From Gammaproteobacteria bacterium (GTDB lineage Bacteria; Pseudomonadota; Gammaproteobacteria; HK1): a DNA stretch of 64,000 bases. How positions within the stretch are numbered: the stretch's first letter is position 1; each line of letters starts with the position of its first letter. Below, piece after piece: positions 27,508 to 36,401 of the stretch. Made by a program: the position numbers and the translations under genes. Under the pieces are notes generated by a model that worked only from the letters and a program-made list of their open reading frames with translations, had not been told where the DNA came from and searched no databases. Location: contig JAJFJV010000025.1 of NCBI GenBank assembly GCA_021773635.1, forward strand, positions 124,001 to 188,000. The letters are read 5' to 3'.

Positions 27508-28506
27508 ATGGCTTTACGTCTGCAATTGATTCGGCGCTGGCTAAATGAATACCTTGGCGATCAGGATTATCGCCTGGAGGTCGCCAGCGATGATGCCAGT
27601 TTCAGACACTACCTGCGGCTGCACCGGGACGGTCAGAGTTTCATCGTTATGGACGCCCCCCCGCCACAGGAGGACTGCGCGCCTTTTGTGGAGATTGCCG
27701 GACGGCTGCGGGATGCTGGACTAGAGGCCCCGGAAGTCCTGCATGCGGACATTCCCAGGGGTTTGTTGCTATTGAGCGACTTGGGGGAACGTCACTTTTC
27801 CGAGGTGCTGGAAGGGGACTATGGCGATACCTATTACGATGCAGCCATCGCCGCCCTGGTTCAGATGCAGTCGCGGGTTTCAGATGCCGGATTGCCCCCC
27901 TATGACCGCGGGCGTTTGCGAGCAGAGATGGCTCTCTTCCCCGAATGGCTGCTCACCGTCCATCTTGGTCTGGTGCTGAATGCGGATGCCCGGCAGGTGC
28001 TCGACGAGGCCTTTTTCTTTTTGGAAGAGGCTGCTCTAAAGCAGGCTCGGGTTTTTGTGCATCGTGATTATCATTGCCGCAATCTCATGCTGGGGTCCGC
28101 AGGTGTGCCGGGTATCCTGGACTTTCAGGATGCCGTTTCCGGTCCGCTGTGTTATGACCTCGTGAGCCTGCTGCGCGACGCCTATATCTATCTTCCGGAG
28201 GAGCGCCTGGATCGTTGTCTTGCGCATTATCACGCTACCGCCTGTGCCGCGGGTCTGCCGGTACCCGTGGCGCGGGAACAATTGCGCCGCTCTTTTGATC
28301 TCATGGGTGCGCAGCGGCATCTGAAAGTGGCGGGTATTTTTGCCCGCCTTTATCACCGTGATGGCAAGGCTCGCTACCTCAAGGATATTCCACGGGTTTT
28401 GACCTATCTGGTGGCGGTCTGCGGGGTCTACGATGAATTACACGCACTTGGGGTCCTGTTGCAGAGGCTGGCCGTCTGCGAGCGTGTGGAGGAGTTTCGG
28501 GCATGA
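27508..28506 (+). CDS. amgK: N-acetylmuramate/N-acetylglucosamine anomeric kinase AmgK
   Basis: A kinase of 332 residues of the aminoglycoside phosphotransferase fold. The catalytic loop is FVHRDYHCRNLM and the metal-binding segment is GILDFQDAVSGP. AmgK phosphorylates the anomeric carbon of MurNAc in the anabolic cell wall recycling route. The identification rests on the directly following, four-base-overlapping murU gene, its known partner. The start ATG follows an AGGAAG-like site. It is transcribed divergently from yrbG. Confidence 0.88.
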   Translation: MALRLQLIRRWLNEYLGDQDYRLEVASDDASFRHYLRLHRDGQSFIVMDAPPPQEDCAPFVEIAGRLRDAGLEAPEVLHADIPRGLLLLSDLGERHFSEVLEGDYGDTYYDAAIAALVQMQSRVSDAGLPPYDRGRLRAEMALFPEWLLTVHLGLVLNADARQVLDEAFFFLEEAALKQARVFVHRDYHCRNLMLGSAGVPGILDFQDAVSGPLCYDLVSLLRDAYIYLPEERLDRCLAHYHATACAAGLPVPVAREQLRRSFDLMGAQRHLKVAGIFARLYHRDGKARYLKDIPRVLTYLVAVCGVYDELHALGVLLQRLAVCERVEEFRA

Positions 28507-29186
28507 AGGCAATGCTGCTTGCAGCGGGGCGAGGGGAGCGGATGCGCCCGTTGACCGATGAGTGGCCCAAGCCGCTGTTGAAGGTCGGCGGAAAGGCCCT
28601 GATAGTTCATCTGGTGGAAGGCCTGGTCACCGCCGGATATAAGGATCTGGTTATCAACCTGGCCTACCGGGGTGAGCAGATAGAGAGTGTCCTGGGAGAC
28701 GGTACGCGCTATCGGGCGCGGATAGGCTATTCCCGTGAGGATGAGGCACTGGAGACCGGTGGCGGGATCTACCGTGCTTTGCCGATGTTGGGAGCAGGGC
28801 CGTTCCTGGTTGTTAACGCCGATATCTGGACTGATTTCCCCTTTGCAAAATTACGGCGGGAGCCTGAAGGGATGGCGCATCTGGTGCTCGTGCCCAATCC
28901 GTCTTACCGTGGTGAGGGCGATTTTTCCCTGCGAGCCGGGCGCGTGAATAATCACCCGCCCTTTGCGCTGACTTACACCGGGATCGGTATTTACCGCCCG
29001 GAACTATTTAATGCGTGTGGCGCCGGGGCTTTTGGGCTTGCCCCGTTATTGCGGGAGGCGGCGAAAAGCGGGCAGCTTGAAGGCGAGCGTTATATGGGCA
29101 GCTGGCGGGATGTGGGTACGCCCGACCGTCTGCGTGACCTGGATGAGTATTTAAGAGAAAAAAAAAGGCCTGAGCCCACCTTATAG
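28503..29186 (+). CDS. murU: N-acetylmuramate 1-phosphate uridylyltransferase MurU
   Basis: A 227-residue nucleotidyltransferase with the signature LAAGRGERMRPLTDEWPKPL and later VVNADIWTD and GSWRDVGTPDR. MurU makes UDP-MurNAc from MurNAc 1-phosphate, which lets recycled MurNAc bypass de novo UDP-MurNAc synthesis. It overlaps amgK by four bases (ATGA). Its last codons lie within the hairpin that terminates the convergent comEA gene. Confidence 0.9.
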   Translation: MKAMLLAAGRGERMRPLTDEWPKPLLKVGGKALIVHLVEGLVTAGYKDLVINLAYRGEQIESVLGDGTRYRARIGYSREDEALETGGGIYRALPMLGAGPFLVVNADIWTDFPFAKLRREPEGMAHLVLVPNPSYRGEGDFSLRAGRVNNHPPFALTYTGIGIYRPELFNACGAGAFGLAPLLREAAKSGQLEGERYMGSWRDVGTPDRLRDLDEYLREKKRPEPTL

Positions 29187-29202
29187 TGGTGGTGCCCAGG
29201 CC
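29158..29202 (-). terminator. Rho-independent terminator downstream of comEA
   Basis: Read on the minus strand, GGCCTGGGCACCACC and GGTGGGCTCAGGCC form a long hairpin with few mismatches (29202-29167), directly followed by nine T residues (29166-29158). It starts 14 bases after the comEA stop and overlaps the end of murU on the other strand. Confidence 0.8.
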
Positions 29203-29215
29203 GTAATGGCTGCGG

Positions 29216-29485
29216 TCACTTGGCCGCCAGATTCTCCCGGCTGTTCTCCACGGTTTTTTTACCTACACCCTTTACCCGGCTTAGCTCATCCACGGATTGA
29301 AATGGGCCGTGCTGGGTGCGGTAGGCAATGATGGCTTCGGCCCGTTTAAGGCCAACCCCCGAGATGGCCGCCGCCAGGGTTTTTGCGTCAGCGCTGTTGA
29401 TGTTGACGGGATCGGCCGCGAAGGTTGAATGAGCACAGAGAAAGAGCAGGGCGAACGCGAGCCCCAGAGATCGAAGCTTGGACAT
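29216..29485 (-). CDS. comEA: ComEA-type helix-hairpin-helix protein
   Basis: A protein of 89 residues with a signal peptide (MSKLRSLGLAFALLFLCAHSTFA) and a double helix-hairpin-helix domain (VNINSADAKTLAAAISGVG and RVKGVGKKTVE). Such proteins bind DNA in the periplasm during natural transformation, though short versions can have other roles. The ATG at 29485 follows AGGAGG at five bases. An upstream in-frame ATG at 29641 gives a non-signal N-terminus and is rejected. The frame ends before a strong terminator. Confidence 0.9.
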   Translation of the reverse strand: MSKLRSLGLAFALLFLCAHSTFAADPVNINSADAKTLAAAISGVGLKRAEAIIAYRTQHGPFQSVDELSRVKGVGKKTVENSRENLAAK

Positions 29486-29650
29486 GAGTGCCTCCTGGCA
29501 TGATGCAAAATGCGAGAATCCATTTTCCCGCACCCCGACCCTATCGCAAAGACCACGACTTCCGGGGTCAGGAAAAGGGAGAGGGATTGTAGGTACTTCG
29601 CCAGAGCCCTGTAGGAAATCAGGTGATCGGGTGTGCGACAAAGTCAGCCC

Positions 29651-29743
29651 CCTGCCTGATACGGGGCAGGAACGCCGTGCTGTGAGGCGCCTGTCCGGCA
29701 GGGCCCTGTCGGGCGGCTACAAGCAGCGCTGCTAACGCTTCAT
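29651..29743 (-). other. Hairpin-rich segment at the 3' end of rho
   Basis: The rho-comEA gap contains the palindrome AGCAGCGCTGCT just after the rho stop, and CCTGCC-N8-GGCAGG at 29651-29670. Neither is followed by a T-run. They may be 3' stabilising structures or a fragment of an intergenic repeat: the CTGATACGGGGCAGG core resembles part of the element at 52865-53023. Confidence 0.3.
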
Positions 29744-30988
29744 GGAGGCGTAGAACTCTGAATTTACCTTGGTCACCTTGAGGCGATCGAGGAGGAATTC
29801 CATGGCGGAAATTTCATCCATGGGATGTAGCAATTTACGCAGAATCCACAGCTTCTGGAGCGTATCTGGATCCGTAAGCAGTTCCTCGCGACGGGTGCCG
29901 GAGCGATTGATATTGATGGCGGGATAAATCCGCTTCTCGTGAAGCTTGCGCTCAAGGTGGATTTCGTTGTTGCCCGTGCCCTTGAATTCTTCGTAAATCA
30001 CGTCATCCATGCGTGAGCCGGTATCAACCAGTGCGGTGGCAATAATGGTCAGGCTACCACCTTCTTCGACGTTGCGCGCCGCACCAAAGAAGCGTTTCGG
30101 ACGCTGCAGGGCATTGGCGTCAACACCACCGGTCAGCACCTTGCCCGAGGAGGGCACCACGGTGTTGTAGGCGCGTGCCAGCCGGGTAAGGGAGTCGAGC
30201 AGGATCACTACGTTGTGCTGGTGCTCCACCAGGCGCTTGGCCTTCTCGATAACCATTTCCGCCACCTGGATGTGGCGTGTGGCGGGTTCATCAAAGGTAC
30301 TCGACACTACCTCGCCACGCACGGAGCGACTCATTTCCGTAACTTCCTCCGGGCGCTCGTCGATGAGCAGCACGATGAGGTAGCACTCGGGATGATTGGC
30401 GGCGATGGAGTGGGCGATGCTCTGGAGCATCATGGTCTTGCCCGATTTCGGGGGTGACACGATAAGCCCGCGCTGGCCCTTGCCGACAGGTGCCACCATA
30501 TCGATTACCCGCGGGGTCAGATCCTCGGTACTGCCGTTGCCGATCTCAAGGTTCAGGCGCTCGTCGGGAAACAGCGGGGTGAGGTTTTCAAACAGGATTT
30601 TGTTACGCGAATTTTCCGGTGCATCCAGATTGATCTTGTCTACCTTGAGCAGGGCGAAGTAGCGCTCTCCGGATTTTGGCGGCCGAATTTTCCCGGCGAT
30701 GGTATCGCCGGTGCGCAGGCTGAAGCGCCGGATCTGGCTGGGAGACACGTAGATGTCGTCGGGTCCTGCCAGATAGGAGCTGTCTGCCGAGCGTAGAAAG
30801 CCAAATCCGTCCTGGAGAATTTCCAGTACACCCTCGCTGTAGATAGGCTCTTTCTTCTTGGCCTGGGCCTTGAGAATGGCGAAGATGACTTCTTGTTTAC
30901 GCGCCCGGGCGATACCTTCGATACCCATTTCCTGGGCCATATTCAGAAGGACCGGGGCGGTCATTTGCTTCAATTCTGTTAGATTCAT
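29732..30988 (-). CDS. rho: Transcription termination factor Rho
   Basis: A hexameric RNA helicase of 418 residues. The N-terminal helical and cold-shock RNA-binding domain ([16 protein letters not shown]) is followed by the ATPase with Walker [11 protein letters not shown] and Walker [17 protein letters not shown]. Length is nearly the same as the E. coli protein. It lies 271 bases downstream of trxA on the same strand, the standard rhlB/trxA-rho arrangement. Confidence 0.98.
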   Translation of the reverse strand: MNLTELKQMTAPVLLNMAQEMGIEGIARARKQEVIFAILKAQAKKKEPIYSEGVLEILQDGFGFLRSADSSYLAGPDDIYVSPSQIRRFSLRTGDTIAGKIRPPKSGERYFALLKVDKINLDAPENSRNKILFENLTPLFPDERLNLEIGNGSTEDLTPRVIDMVAPVGKGQRGLIVSPPKSGKTMMLQSIAHSIAANHPECYLIVLLIDERPEEVTEMSRSVRGEVVSSTFDEPATRHIQVAEMVIEKAKRLVEHQHNVVILLDSLTRLARAYNTVVPSSGKVLTGGVDANALQRPKRFFGAARNVEEGGSLTIIATALVDTGSRMDDVIYEEFKGTGNNEIHLERKLHEKRIYPAININRSGTRREELLTDPDTLQKLWILRKLLHPMDEISAMEFLLDRLKVTKVNSEFYASMKR

Positions 30989-31259
30989 GGATGCGAGACT
31001 GGTTGTAGATAGAGGCGAGTTTTAGCCGACAAACAGCCGGCATGGCTACCCCGCTTGGGGGTTCACTATAGGGATGGGAGTAATACAAAAGGTGCAGCAA
31101 GAACTGACTGAGGCGGACGTTAGCACGGGCACATCTGGCCGTCTACCCCCCAAGCGCCCTTATTTTCCGTGGAAATTTCCAGCCCGTGGGCCCTCCGAAA
31201 ACAGAGCGGTGGATATCAGCCTCCGGGGATGGAGATGTATCTCCCTTTTTCCTGCAGGA

Positions 31260-31586
31260 CTACAGATTGCTGTCGATAAAGGCGGCAAGCTGGGATTTTG
31301 AAACCGCACCGACTTTGGTTGCTTCCACGTTGCCATCTTTGAAGAGCATCAGGGTAGGTATGCCGCGGATGCCGTACTTGGGCGGGGTAGCTGCATTTTC
31401 GTCGATATTGATTTTTGCGATCGTCAGCTTGTCCGCGTATTCTGCCGCGAGTTCCTCCAGTACGGGGGCAATCATTTTGCAGGGACCACACCACTCGGCC
31501 CAAAAATCGACCAGTACCGGCCGGTCTGCCTGCAACACAACCTGTTCAAAACCGTCGTCACTCAGGTGGACGATCTCAGCGCTCAT
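31260..31586 (-). CDS. trxA: Thioredoxin
   Basis: A thioredoxin of 108 residues with the redox motif WCGPC at 32-36 and the cis-proline segment RGIPTLMLF. It reduces cytoplasmic disulfides and is divergent from rhlB, as in enterobacteria. The ATG at 31586 is the natural start. A 71-base gap to rhlB holds both promoters. Confidence 0.97.
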   Translation of the reverse strand: MSAEIVHLSDDGFEQVVLQADRPVLVDFWAEWCGPCKMIAPVLEELAAEYADKLTIAKINIDENAATPPKYGIRGIPTLMLFKDGNVEATKVGAVSKSQLAAFIDSNL

Positions 31587-31657
31587 CAGTAGGGTTCTCC
31601 GCTTTGTTGGAACCCCATTGTCGGCGGAATCGTTTTATCAATGCAAGCTTGGATTTC

Positions 31658-32938
31658 ATGGAAAATAATGCTTTAACGGAAGTCTCCTTCAGCGATCTTG
31701 GCCTTGAGGAAGCTCTCCTTCGCGGGGTTCAGGATGCGGGTTTCAAGACCTGCATGCCGATACAGGCCCAGACCCTGCCCAAGGCCCTGGAAGGGGTGGA
31801 TGTGGCGGGTCAGGCCCACACCGGGACTGGTAAGAGCGCGGCCTTTTTGCTGGCCACTATGAATCGCTTGCTGCGTACCGAGCCTCTGCCGAAGCACCGC
31901 AAGGGATGGCCGCGCGCCATCATTCTCGCGCCGACACGGGAGCTGGCAATCCAGATTCATGCAGATGCCAAAGTGCTGGGCCGACACAGCGGCTTGCGCC
32001 TGGGGGTGGTTTACGGCGGTACTGGCTATGACAGTCAGCGCGATATGCTGCGCGATGGACTGGATATACTCATTGGTACCCCGGGACGCCTCATCGATTA
32101 TTTCAAACAGGGGGTGTTTGGCCTGGATGGTGTGCAGGTGATGGTGCTTGATGAGGCGGATCGGATGTTTGATCTGGGCTTTATCAAGGATATTCGCTAT
32201 CTGCTTCGGCGTCTGCCACCCGTAGATCTACGGCAGAATATGCTGTTTTCCGCGACCCTTTCGCACAAGGTCTCGGAGCTTGCCTACGAACACATGAATG
32301 ATCCGTTGGTCATCAACACGGCCGGTGACGAGGTAACGGTCAAGGGCGTTCGCCAGGTCCTGTATCACGTTTCCAAGGAAGAAAAGATTCCGTTGCTGCT
32401 GGGTCTGCTGCAGGCGATGAAGGTGGAACGCACCATTATCTTCGTCAACACCAAGCGTGGTGCCGAACGGGTCACCGATTATCTGGGTGTCAACGGGTTT
32501 GAGTCGGGCCTGCTCTCCGGCGATGTCCCACAGTCGAGGCGCTCGCACCTGTTTGCGAAATTTCGTGACGGCAACCTGCCGATCCTGGTGGCTACCGATG
32601 TGGCCGCACGCGGTTTGCACATTCCCGCCGTGAGCCATGTTTTTAACTTTGATCTGCCCCAGGATGCGGAAGATTATGTGCACCGGATCGGGCGTACTGC
32701 TCGTGCCGGCGCCGAGGGCGATGCGGTCAGTTTTGGTTGTGATCAGTACGTCTATTCACTGGCGGAGATTCAGGACTATATAGGTGACAAGATCCCGGTC
32801 GCCATGGTGGAAGATGACATGCTGGTAAAGCCCAAACACCCGAAGCGGCGTCCACCGCGCCCGCGTTCGGGCCCGGGTGGTCGGGGTGGACCACGGGGTG
32901 GTCGGCATGGGGGTGGCAGGCCTCCCCGGCGGCGCTAG
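31658..32938 (+). CDS. rhlB: DEAD-box RNA helicase RhlB
   Basis: A helicase of 426 residues with a Q-motif N-terminus (FSDLGL), Walker A AHTGTGKS, DEAD box VLDEADRMFD, SAT motif FSATLS and motif VI HRIGRTARAG. In enterobacteria it is part of the RNase E degradosome. The C-terminus is a basic Arg/Gly/Pro-rich tail (KPKHPKRRPPRPRSGPGG onward) likely to bind RNA. An open frame reaches back to 31415 across trxA; the ATG at 31658 gives the conserved N-terminus. Confidence 0.93.
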   Translation: MENNALTEVSFSDLGLEEALLRGVQDAGFKTCMPIQAQTLPKALEGVDVAGQAHTGTGKSAAFLLATMNRLLRTEPLPKHRKGWPRAIILAPTRELAIQIHADAKVLGRHSGLRLGVVYGGTGYDSQRDMLRDGLDILIGTPGRLIDYFKQGVFGLDGVQVMVLDEADRMFDLGFIKDIRYLLRRLPPVDLRQNMLFSATLSHKVSELAYEHMNDPLVINTAGDEVTVKGVRQVLYHVSKEEKIPLLLGLLQAMKVERTIIFVNTKRGAERVTDYLGVNGFESGLLSGDVPQSRRSHLFAKFRDGNLPILVATDVAARGLHIPAVSHVFNFDLPQDAEDYVHRIGRTARAGAEGDAVSFGCDQYVYSLAEIQDYIGDKIPVAMVEDDMLVKPKHPKRRPPRPRSGPGGRGGPRGGRHGGGRPPRRR

Positions 32939-32941
32939 TTG

Positions 32942-33610
32942 TCAGCAGAGGCGTTTGCGGAGCCAGGTACCTATCCCGGTCGTTTCTTCATGGATGACGT
33001 TATGGCCCATGGCATAACGATGCCACTCCAGCGCATAGCCCATAGCCAGCAGCCGATCACGGCATTGTTTGGCGAGGCTAATGGGTACTACCAGGTCGGC
33101 GCTACCGTGGGCCATGAAGATGGATAGTTCACGGTTATTGGTGCTCGCCTCGGCTTCGATGTCCACGACGCGCGGCAGATAGGTGGAAAGGGCGAGGATT
33201 CCTGCCAGTTTGGAGGGATAGCGAAGGCCACCGTACAGGGCAATGGCACCGCCCTGGGAAAAGCCGGCCAGAAGGATATTGTGGCTGGCGATGCCCCCTT
33301 CTATTTCCCGCTCGATGAGCGCATACAGTATTTGTACTGACTCTTCGATACCGTTGATGTCCAGCTGGGAATCAAAATCGGGCTGGCGAATGTCGTACCA
33401 GCCACGCATGATCTGGCCACCATTGATGCTGATCGGCCGATAGGGTGCGTGAGGGAAAATGAAGCGAATCGCGTGTCTCTCTGGCAGTTCCAGGGCACCG
33501 ATAATGGGGTGGAAATCCTCGCCATCGGCACCGAGGCCGTGCAACCAGATGACGGTAGCCTTGGCTTCATCTAGCGGCTCGACGATGATGGCATCATTTT
33601 CTTTTGACAT
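32942..33610 (-). CDS. Alpha/beta-hydrolase carboxylesterase (phospholipase/carboxylesterase family)
   Basis: A 222-residue hydrolase with the family start VIWLHGLGADGEDF, nucleophile motif GFSQGG, catalytic Asp in GSADLVVP and His in MGHNVIHEE. Members cleave short acyl esters and thioesters; the natural substrate is not known. It converges with rhlB, with three bases between the two stops. Confidence 0.92.
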   Translation of the reverse strand: MSKENDAIIVEPLDEAKATVIWLHGLGADGEDFHPIIGALELPERHAIRFIFPHAPYRPISINGGQIMRGWYDIRQPDFDSQLDINGIEESVQILYALIEREIEGGIASHNILLAGFSQGGAIALYGGLRYPSKLAGILALSTYLPRVVDIEAEASTNNRELSIFMAHGSADLVVPISLAKQCRDRLLAMGYALEWHRYAMGHNVIHEETTGIGTWLRKRLC

Positions 33611-33687
33611 GTCGCTAGTCTAACAGGGGTGTTTTAGCTCCCCGTATTAAAAAGTTGTGTTTTTCCAAGAGTGGACGGAATTAATTT

Positions 33688-33861
33688 ATGAAATATTTAG
33701 CCTCCTTGTGCACCGGGCTGCTGCTGGGAACCCTGCTTTCCACGCTCGCTGGTTGTGGCCAAAGTGGTCCCCTCTATCTGCCCGATGATGAGCCCTCCAA
33801 AAAGGCCGCTAAGACGGCAATGTTTTCCGTGGAGAATCCAGCATTCCATGGCCGCCTTTGA
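33688..33861 (+). CDS. lptM: Small lipoprotein LptM (YifL-like)
   Basis: A 57-residue lipoprotein with a signal sequence ending in the lipobox LAGC (lipidated Cys23), directly followed by GQSGPLYLP, the conserved signature of this family. In E. coli the protein assists assembly of the LPS translocon LptDE. The coding region overlaps the start of lysA by 14 bases in another frame. This gene is often annotated upstream of lysA/dapF in gammaproteobacteria. Confidence 0.88.
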   Translation: MKYLASLCTGLLLGTLLSTLAGCGQSGPLYLPDDEPSKKAAKTAMFSVENPAFHGRL

Positions 33862-35098
33862 ATATCGCGATGAGCAACTTTTTGTCGAGGGACTGGCGCT
33901 AGACGAACTTGCCAGGCGCTTTGGTACGCCGGCCTACGTCTATTCGCGCGCCGCTATTGAGGCCCAATGGCGGGCCTTTGATGAGGGGTTGGGCTCAATT
34001 TCTCATCTGGTTTGCTACGCCGTAAAGGCCAATTCCAATCTCGCGGTGCTGAACCTGCTCGCACGCCTGGGCTCCGGCTTCGATATTGTCTCCGGCGGTG
34101 AGCTGGAACGGGTGCTCTGTGCCGGGGGTGATCCGGGGAAGATTGTGTTTTCGGGGGTCGGGAAGAGCGAACAGGAGCTGTGCCGCGCGCTTGAGGTCGG
34201 AATACTCTGTTTCAACATTGAGTCCGAGGCCGAGCTCGAGCGCCTGAATCACTTGGCGGGGGAAATGTCCTGTCGCGCACCGGTCTCGCTACGGGTCAAT
34301 CCCGACGTCGATCCCAAAACTCATCCCTATATCGCCACGGGCCTCAAGGAACACAAATTCGGTATTGCCATGGAGGATGCCGTTGATTTGTATCGGCGTG
34401 CCCATGATATGTCGCACATCACAGTCCAGGGCATTGACTGTCATATCGGTTCTCAGCTCACAGAACTCGAGCCTTTTGCCGAGGCAACGCGCAAGGTGCT
34501 GGAGTTGGCCGATGAGTTATTGGCATCGGGTCTCGAGCTCACTCATCTCAATCTGGGTGGTGGCCTGGGTATCCGTTTTCGTGACGAAAACCCGGCAACA
34601 CCGGCGGTATATACCGGGCTCTTATGCGAGCTGGTGCGGGAGCGTCCATTCAAACTGTTGATAGAACCTGGCCGAGCCATCGTGGGTAACGCAGGCCTGC
34701 TACTCAGTCGGGTTGAATACATCAAGCACTCCGGCAGCAAACATTTCGCGGTGGTAGATGCGGCGATGAATGATCTGATGCGCCCGGCGCTCTATCAGGC
34801 GTGGCACGACATCGTACCTGTACACAAATGCACCGACATCGATAGCGAGACTTACAACGTGGTTGGACCGGTCTGCGAGAGTGGAGATGTCCTGGGGGCT
34901 GAGCGTGAACTTCGCGTCACTGCTGGCGATTTATTGGCGGTGCATTCGGCAGGTGCCTATGGTTTCAGTATGAGCTCCAGCTATAACTCACGTCCGCGAG
35001 CGGTGGAGTTGATGGTAGACGGGAACGAGGTGTACGTGGTGCGCGAGCGTGAACGGGTGGAGCAACTCCACGCGGGCGAGTTCCTGCTTCCGGATTGA
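33848..35098 (+). CDS. lysA: Diaminopimelate decarboxylase
   Basis: A PLP enzyme of 416 residues that makes lysine from meso-diaminopimelate. PLP Lys is in YAVKANSN, the phosphate-binding glycine-rich segment is LNLGGGLGI and the active-site Cys is in GPVCESGD. The frame opens earlier at 33755 but overlaps lptM; the ATG at 33848 (MAAFEYRDEQL) matches the family start. The usual downstream neighbour dapF is absent here. Confidence 0.95.
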   Translation: MAAFEYRDEQLFVEGLALDELARRFGTPAYVYSRAAIEAQWRAFDEGLGSISHLVCYAVKANSNLAVLNLLARLGSGFDIVSGGELERVLCAGGDPGKIVFSGVGKSEQELCRALEVGILCFNIESEAELERLNHLAGEMSCRAPVSLRVNPDVDPKTHPYIATGLKEHKFGIAMEDAVDLYRRAHDMSHITVQGIDCHIGSQLTELEPFAEATRKVLELADELLASGLELTHLNLGGGLGIRFRDENPATPAVYTGLLCELVRERPFKLLIEPGRAIVGNAGLLLSRVEYIKHSGSKHFAVVDAAMNDLMRPALYQAWHDIVPVHKCTDIDSETYNVVGPVCESGDVLGAERELRVTAGDLLAVHSAGAYGFSMSSSYNSRPRAVELMVDGNEVYVVRERERVEQLHAGEFLLPD

Positions 35099-36141
35099 TG
35101 ATGGCCAAGGCAAAGGCGGTAGCGCTCATTTCCGGAGGGCTTGATTCCCTGTTGGCGGCGCGAGTGGTGCTCGGCCAGGGCGTACACGTGGAGGGGATTA
35201 ATTTCTTCACCGGTTGCTGTGTCGAGGGGCATACCCACGCCATCCGCAAACGGGACTCTGAAAAGCCCAAGCGCAACAATGCCCTGTGGGTCGCCGAGCA
35301 GCTGGGTATCAAGCTGCATATCATCGATGTGGTGGAAGAATACAAAGACGTATTGCTCAACCCGAAGCACGGTTACGGTGCCAATCTGAATCCCTGTCTG
35401 GACTGCAAGGGCTTCATGGTGCGCAAGGCGGATGAGTGGGCCGTGGCCCATGGTTTTGATTTCCTCTTGAGTGGTGAAGTGATAGGGCAGCGTCCCATGT
35501 CGCAGCGCATGGATACCATGCCGGTGGTGGTGCGTGAGTCCGGTGCCGGTGAGCGCCTGTTGCGTCCGCTTTGCGCGAAACTTTTACCCCCGACCCTGGC
35601 GGAAACCCGCGGTTGGGTTGACCGCGAACAATTGCACGATTTTTCCGGGCGCAGCCGCAAGCCGCAAATGGCGCTGGCGGAGAAATACGGTTTTACCGAA
35701 TACGCCCAGCCCGCGGGTGGTTGCTGTTTTCTCACCAACCGTGAGTACAGCAGCAAACTTGGTGATTTATGGAACGCGCGTGGCCACCGCGAATATGAGC
35801 TCGATGATATTTTGTTGCTCAAGGTAGGGCGCCACTTGCGCCCGCGGCCCAATTTCAAGCTGATACTCGGGCGTGAAGAGGGGGAAAATAATTATCTGCG
35901 TGGTTACTGTAGCCAGTTTAGCCACCTGCGGATTCTCAGTCATCGTGGACCGCTGGGGTTAATTGACGGCGCTGCCGATCGGGATGATTTATTGCTCGCG
36001 GCCCGGCTGGCGGCCCGTTTTTGCCAGGGGCGGGATGCAGCGCAGGTGGAAATAGAGGTCCATGAGCATGGTGGTGAAACCTGGACCACCCTGGTGCGGC
36101 CGATGCCAGTGGCAGAAGTATTGCGGGAATGGTACGTATGA
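35098..36141 (+). CDS. PP-loop tRNA thiolation enzyme (ThiI/MnmA-like)
   Basis: A protein of about 347 residues. The N-terminal ATP pyrophosphatase loop is ISGGLDSLLAARV, and cysteines in FTGCCVEGH, CLDCKGF and AGGCCFLT are candidates for thiol chemistry or metal binding. The C-terminal part (GRHLRPRPNFKLILGREEGENNYL) resembles the RNA-binding NFACT-R-like module. This fits a tRNA thiouridine synthase, but which base is modified cannot be told. The start overlaps the lysA stop (TGATG), and the end overlaps the TusA-like gene by four bases, suggesting a functional pair: carrier plus thiolase. Confidence 0.8.
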   Translation: MMAKAKAVALISGGLDSLLAARVVLGQGVHVEGINFFTGCCVEGHTHAIRKRDSEKPKRNNALWVAEQLGIKLHIIDVVEEYKDVLLNPKHGYGANLNPCLDCKGFMVRKADEWAVAHGFDFLLSGEVIGQRPMSQRMDTMPVVVRESGAGERLLRPLCAKLLPPTLAETRGWVDREQLHDFSGRSRKPQMALAEKYGFTEYAQPAGGCCFLTNREYSSKLGDLWNARGHREYELDDILLLKVGRHLRPRPNFKLILGREEGENNYLRGYCSQFSHLRILSHRGPLGLIDGAADRDDLLLAARLAARFCQGRDAAQVEIEVHEHGGETWTTLVRPMPVAEVLREWYV

Positions 36142-36401
36142 GCGGTCAATCGGCCCCGGAGCATCTGGATGCGCGGCGTTTATTGTGCCCGCTACCGGTG
36201 ATTCGTACCCAGGACCGGATAGTGGATATGCGGGCTGGTGATATTCTGGCGGTATGCTGTTCCGACCCCGGCGCCCGCTACGATATTCCCGCCTGGTGTC
36301 GTATTAATGGCCACAAGATCCTCGAGATCAGTGAAGGGGATTACGAATTCACCATCACACTCCAGGTGGGAGAGAGCGATGCAGTCCAGCCCGGCGATTG
36401 A
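36138..36401 (+). CDS. TusA/SirA family sulfur carrier
   Basis: An 87-residue protein with the family signature LDARRLLCPLPVIRTQ, persulfide-forming Cys17. TusA proteins accept sulfur from cysteine desulfurases and pass it on to thiolation or sulfur oxidation enzymes. The ATG at 36138 overlaps the stop of the thiolation enzyme (ATGA), so this is probably its dedicated donor. A longer start at 36129 is possible. The 3' end overlaps the transporter gene by 23 bases. Confidence 0.87.
   Translation: MSGQSAPEHLDARRLLCPLPVIRTQDRIVDMRAGDILAVCCSDPGARYDIPAWCRINGHKILEISEGDYEFTITLQVGESDAVQPGD

Noticed and set aside
31201-31259. GGAGATGTATCTCC with a following T-run as a terminator near trxA
   Set aside because: The 6-bp stem has only a 2-base loop and lies on the wrong strand for trxA.
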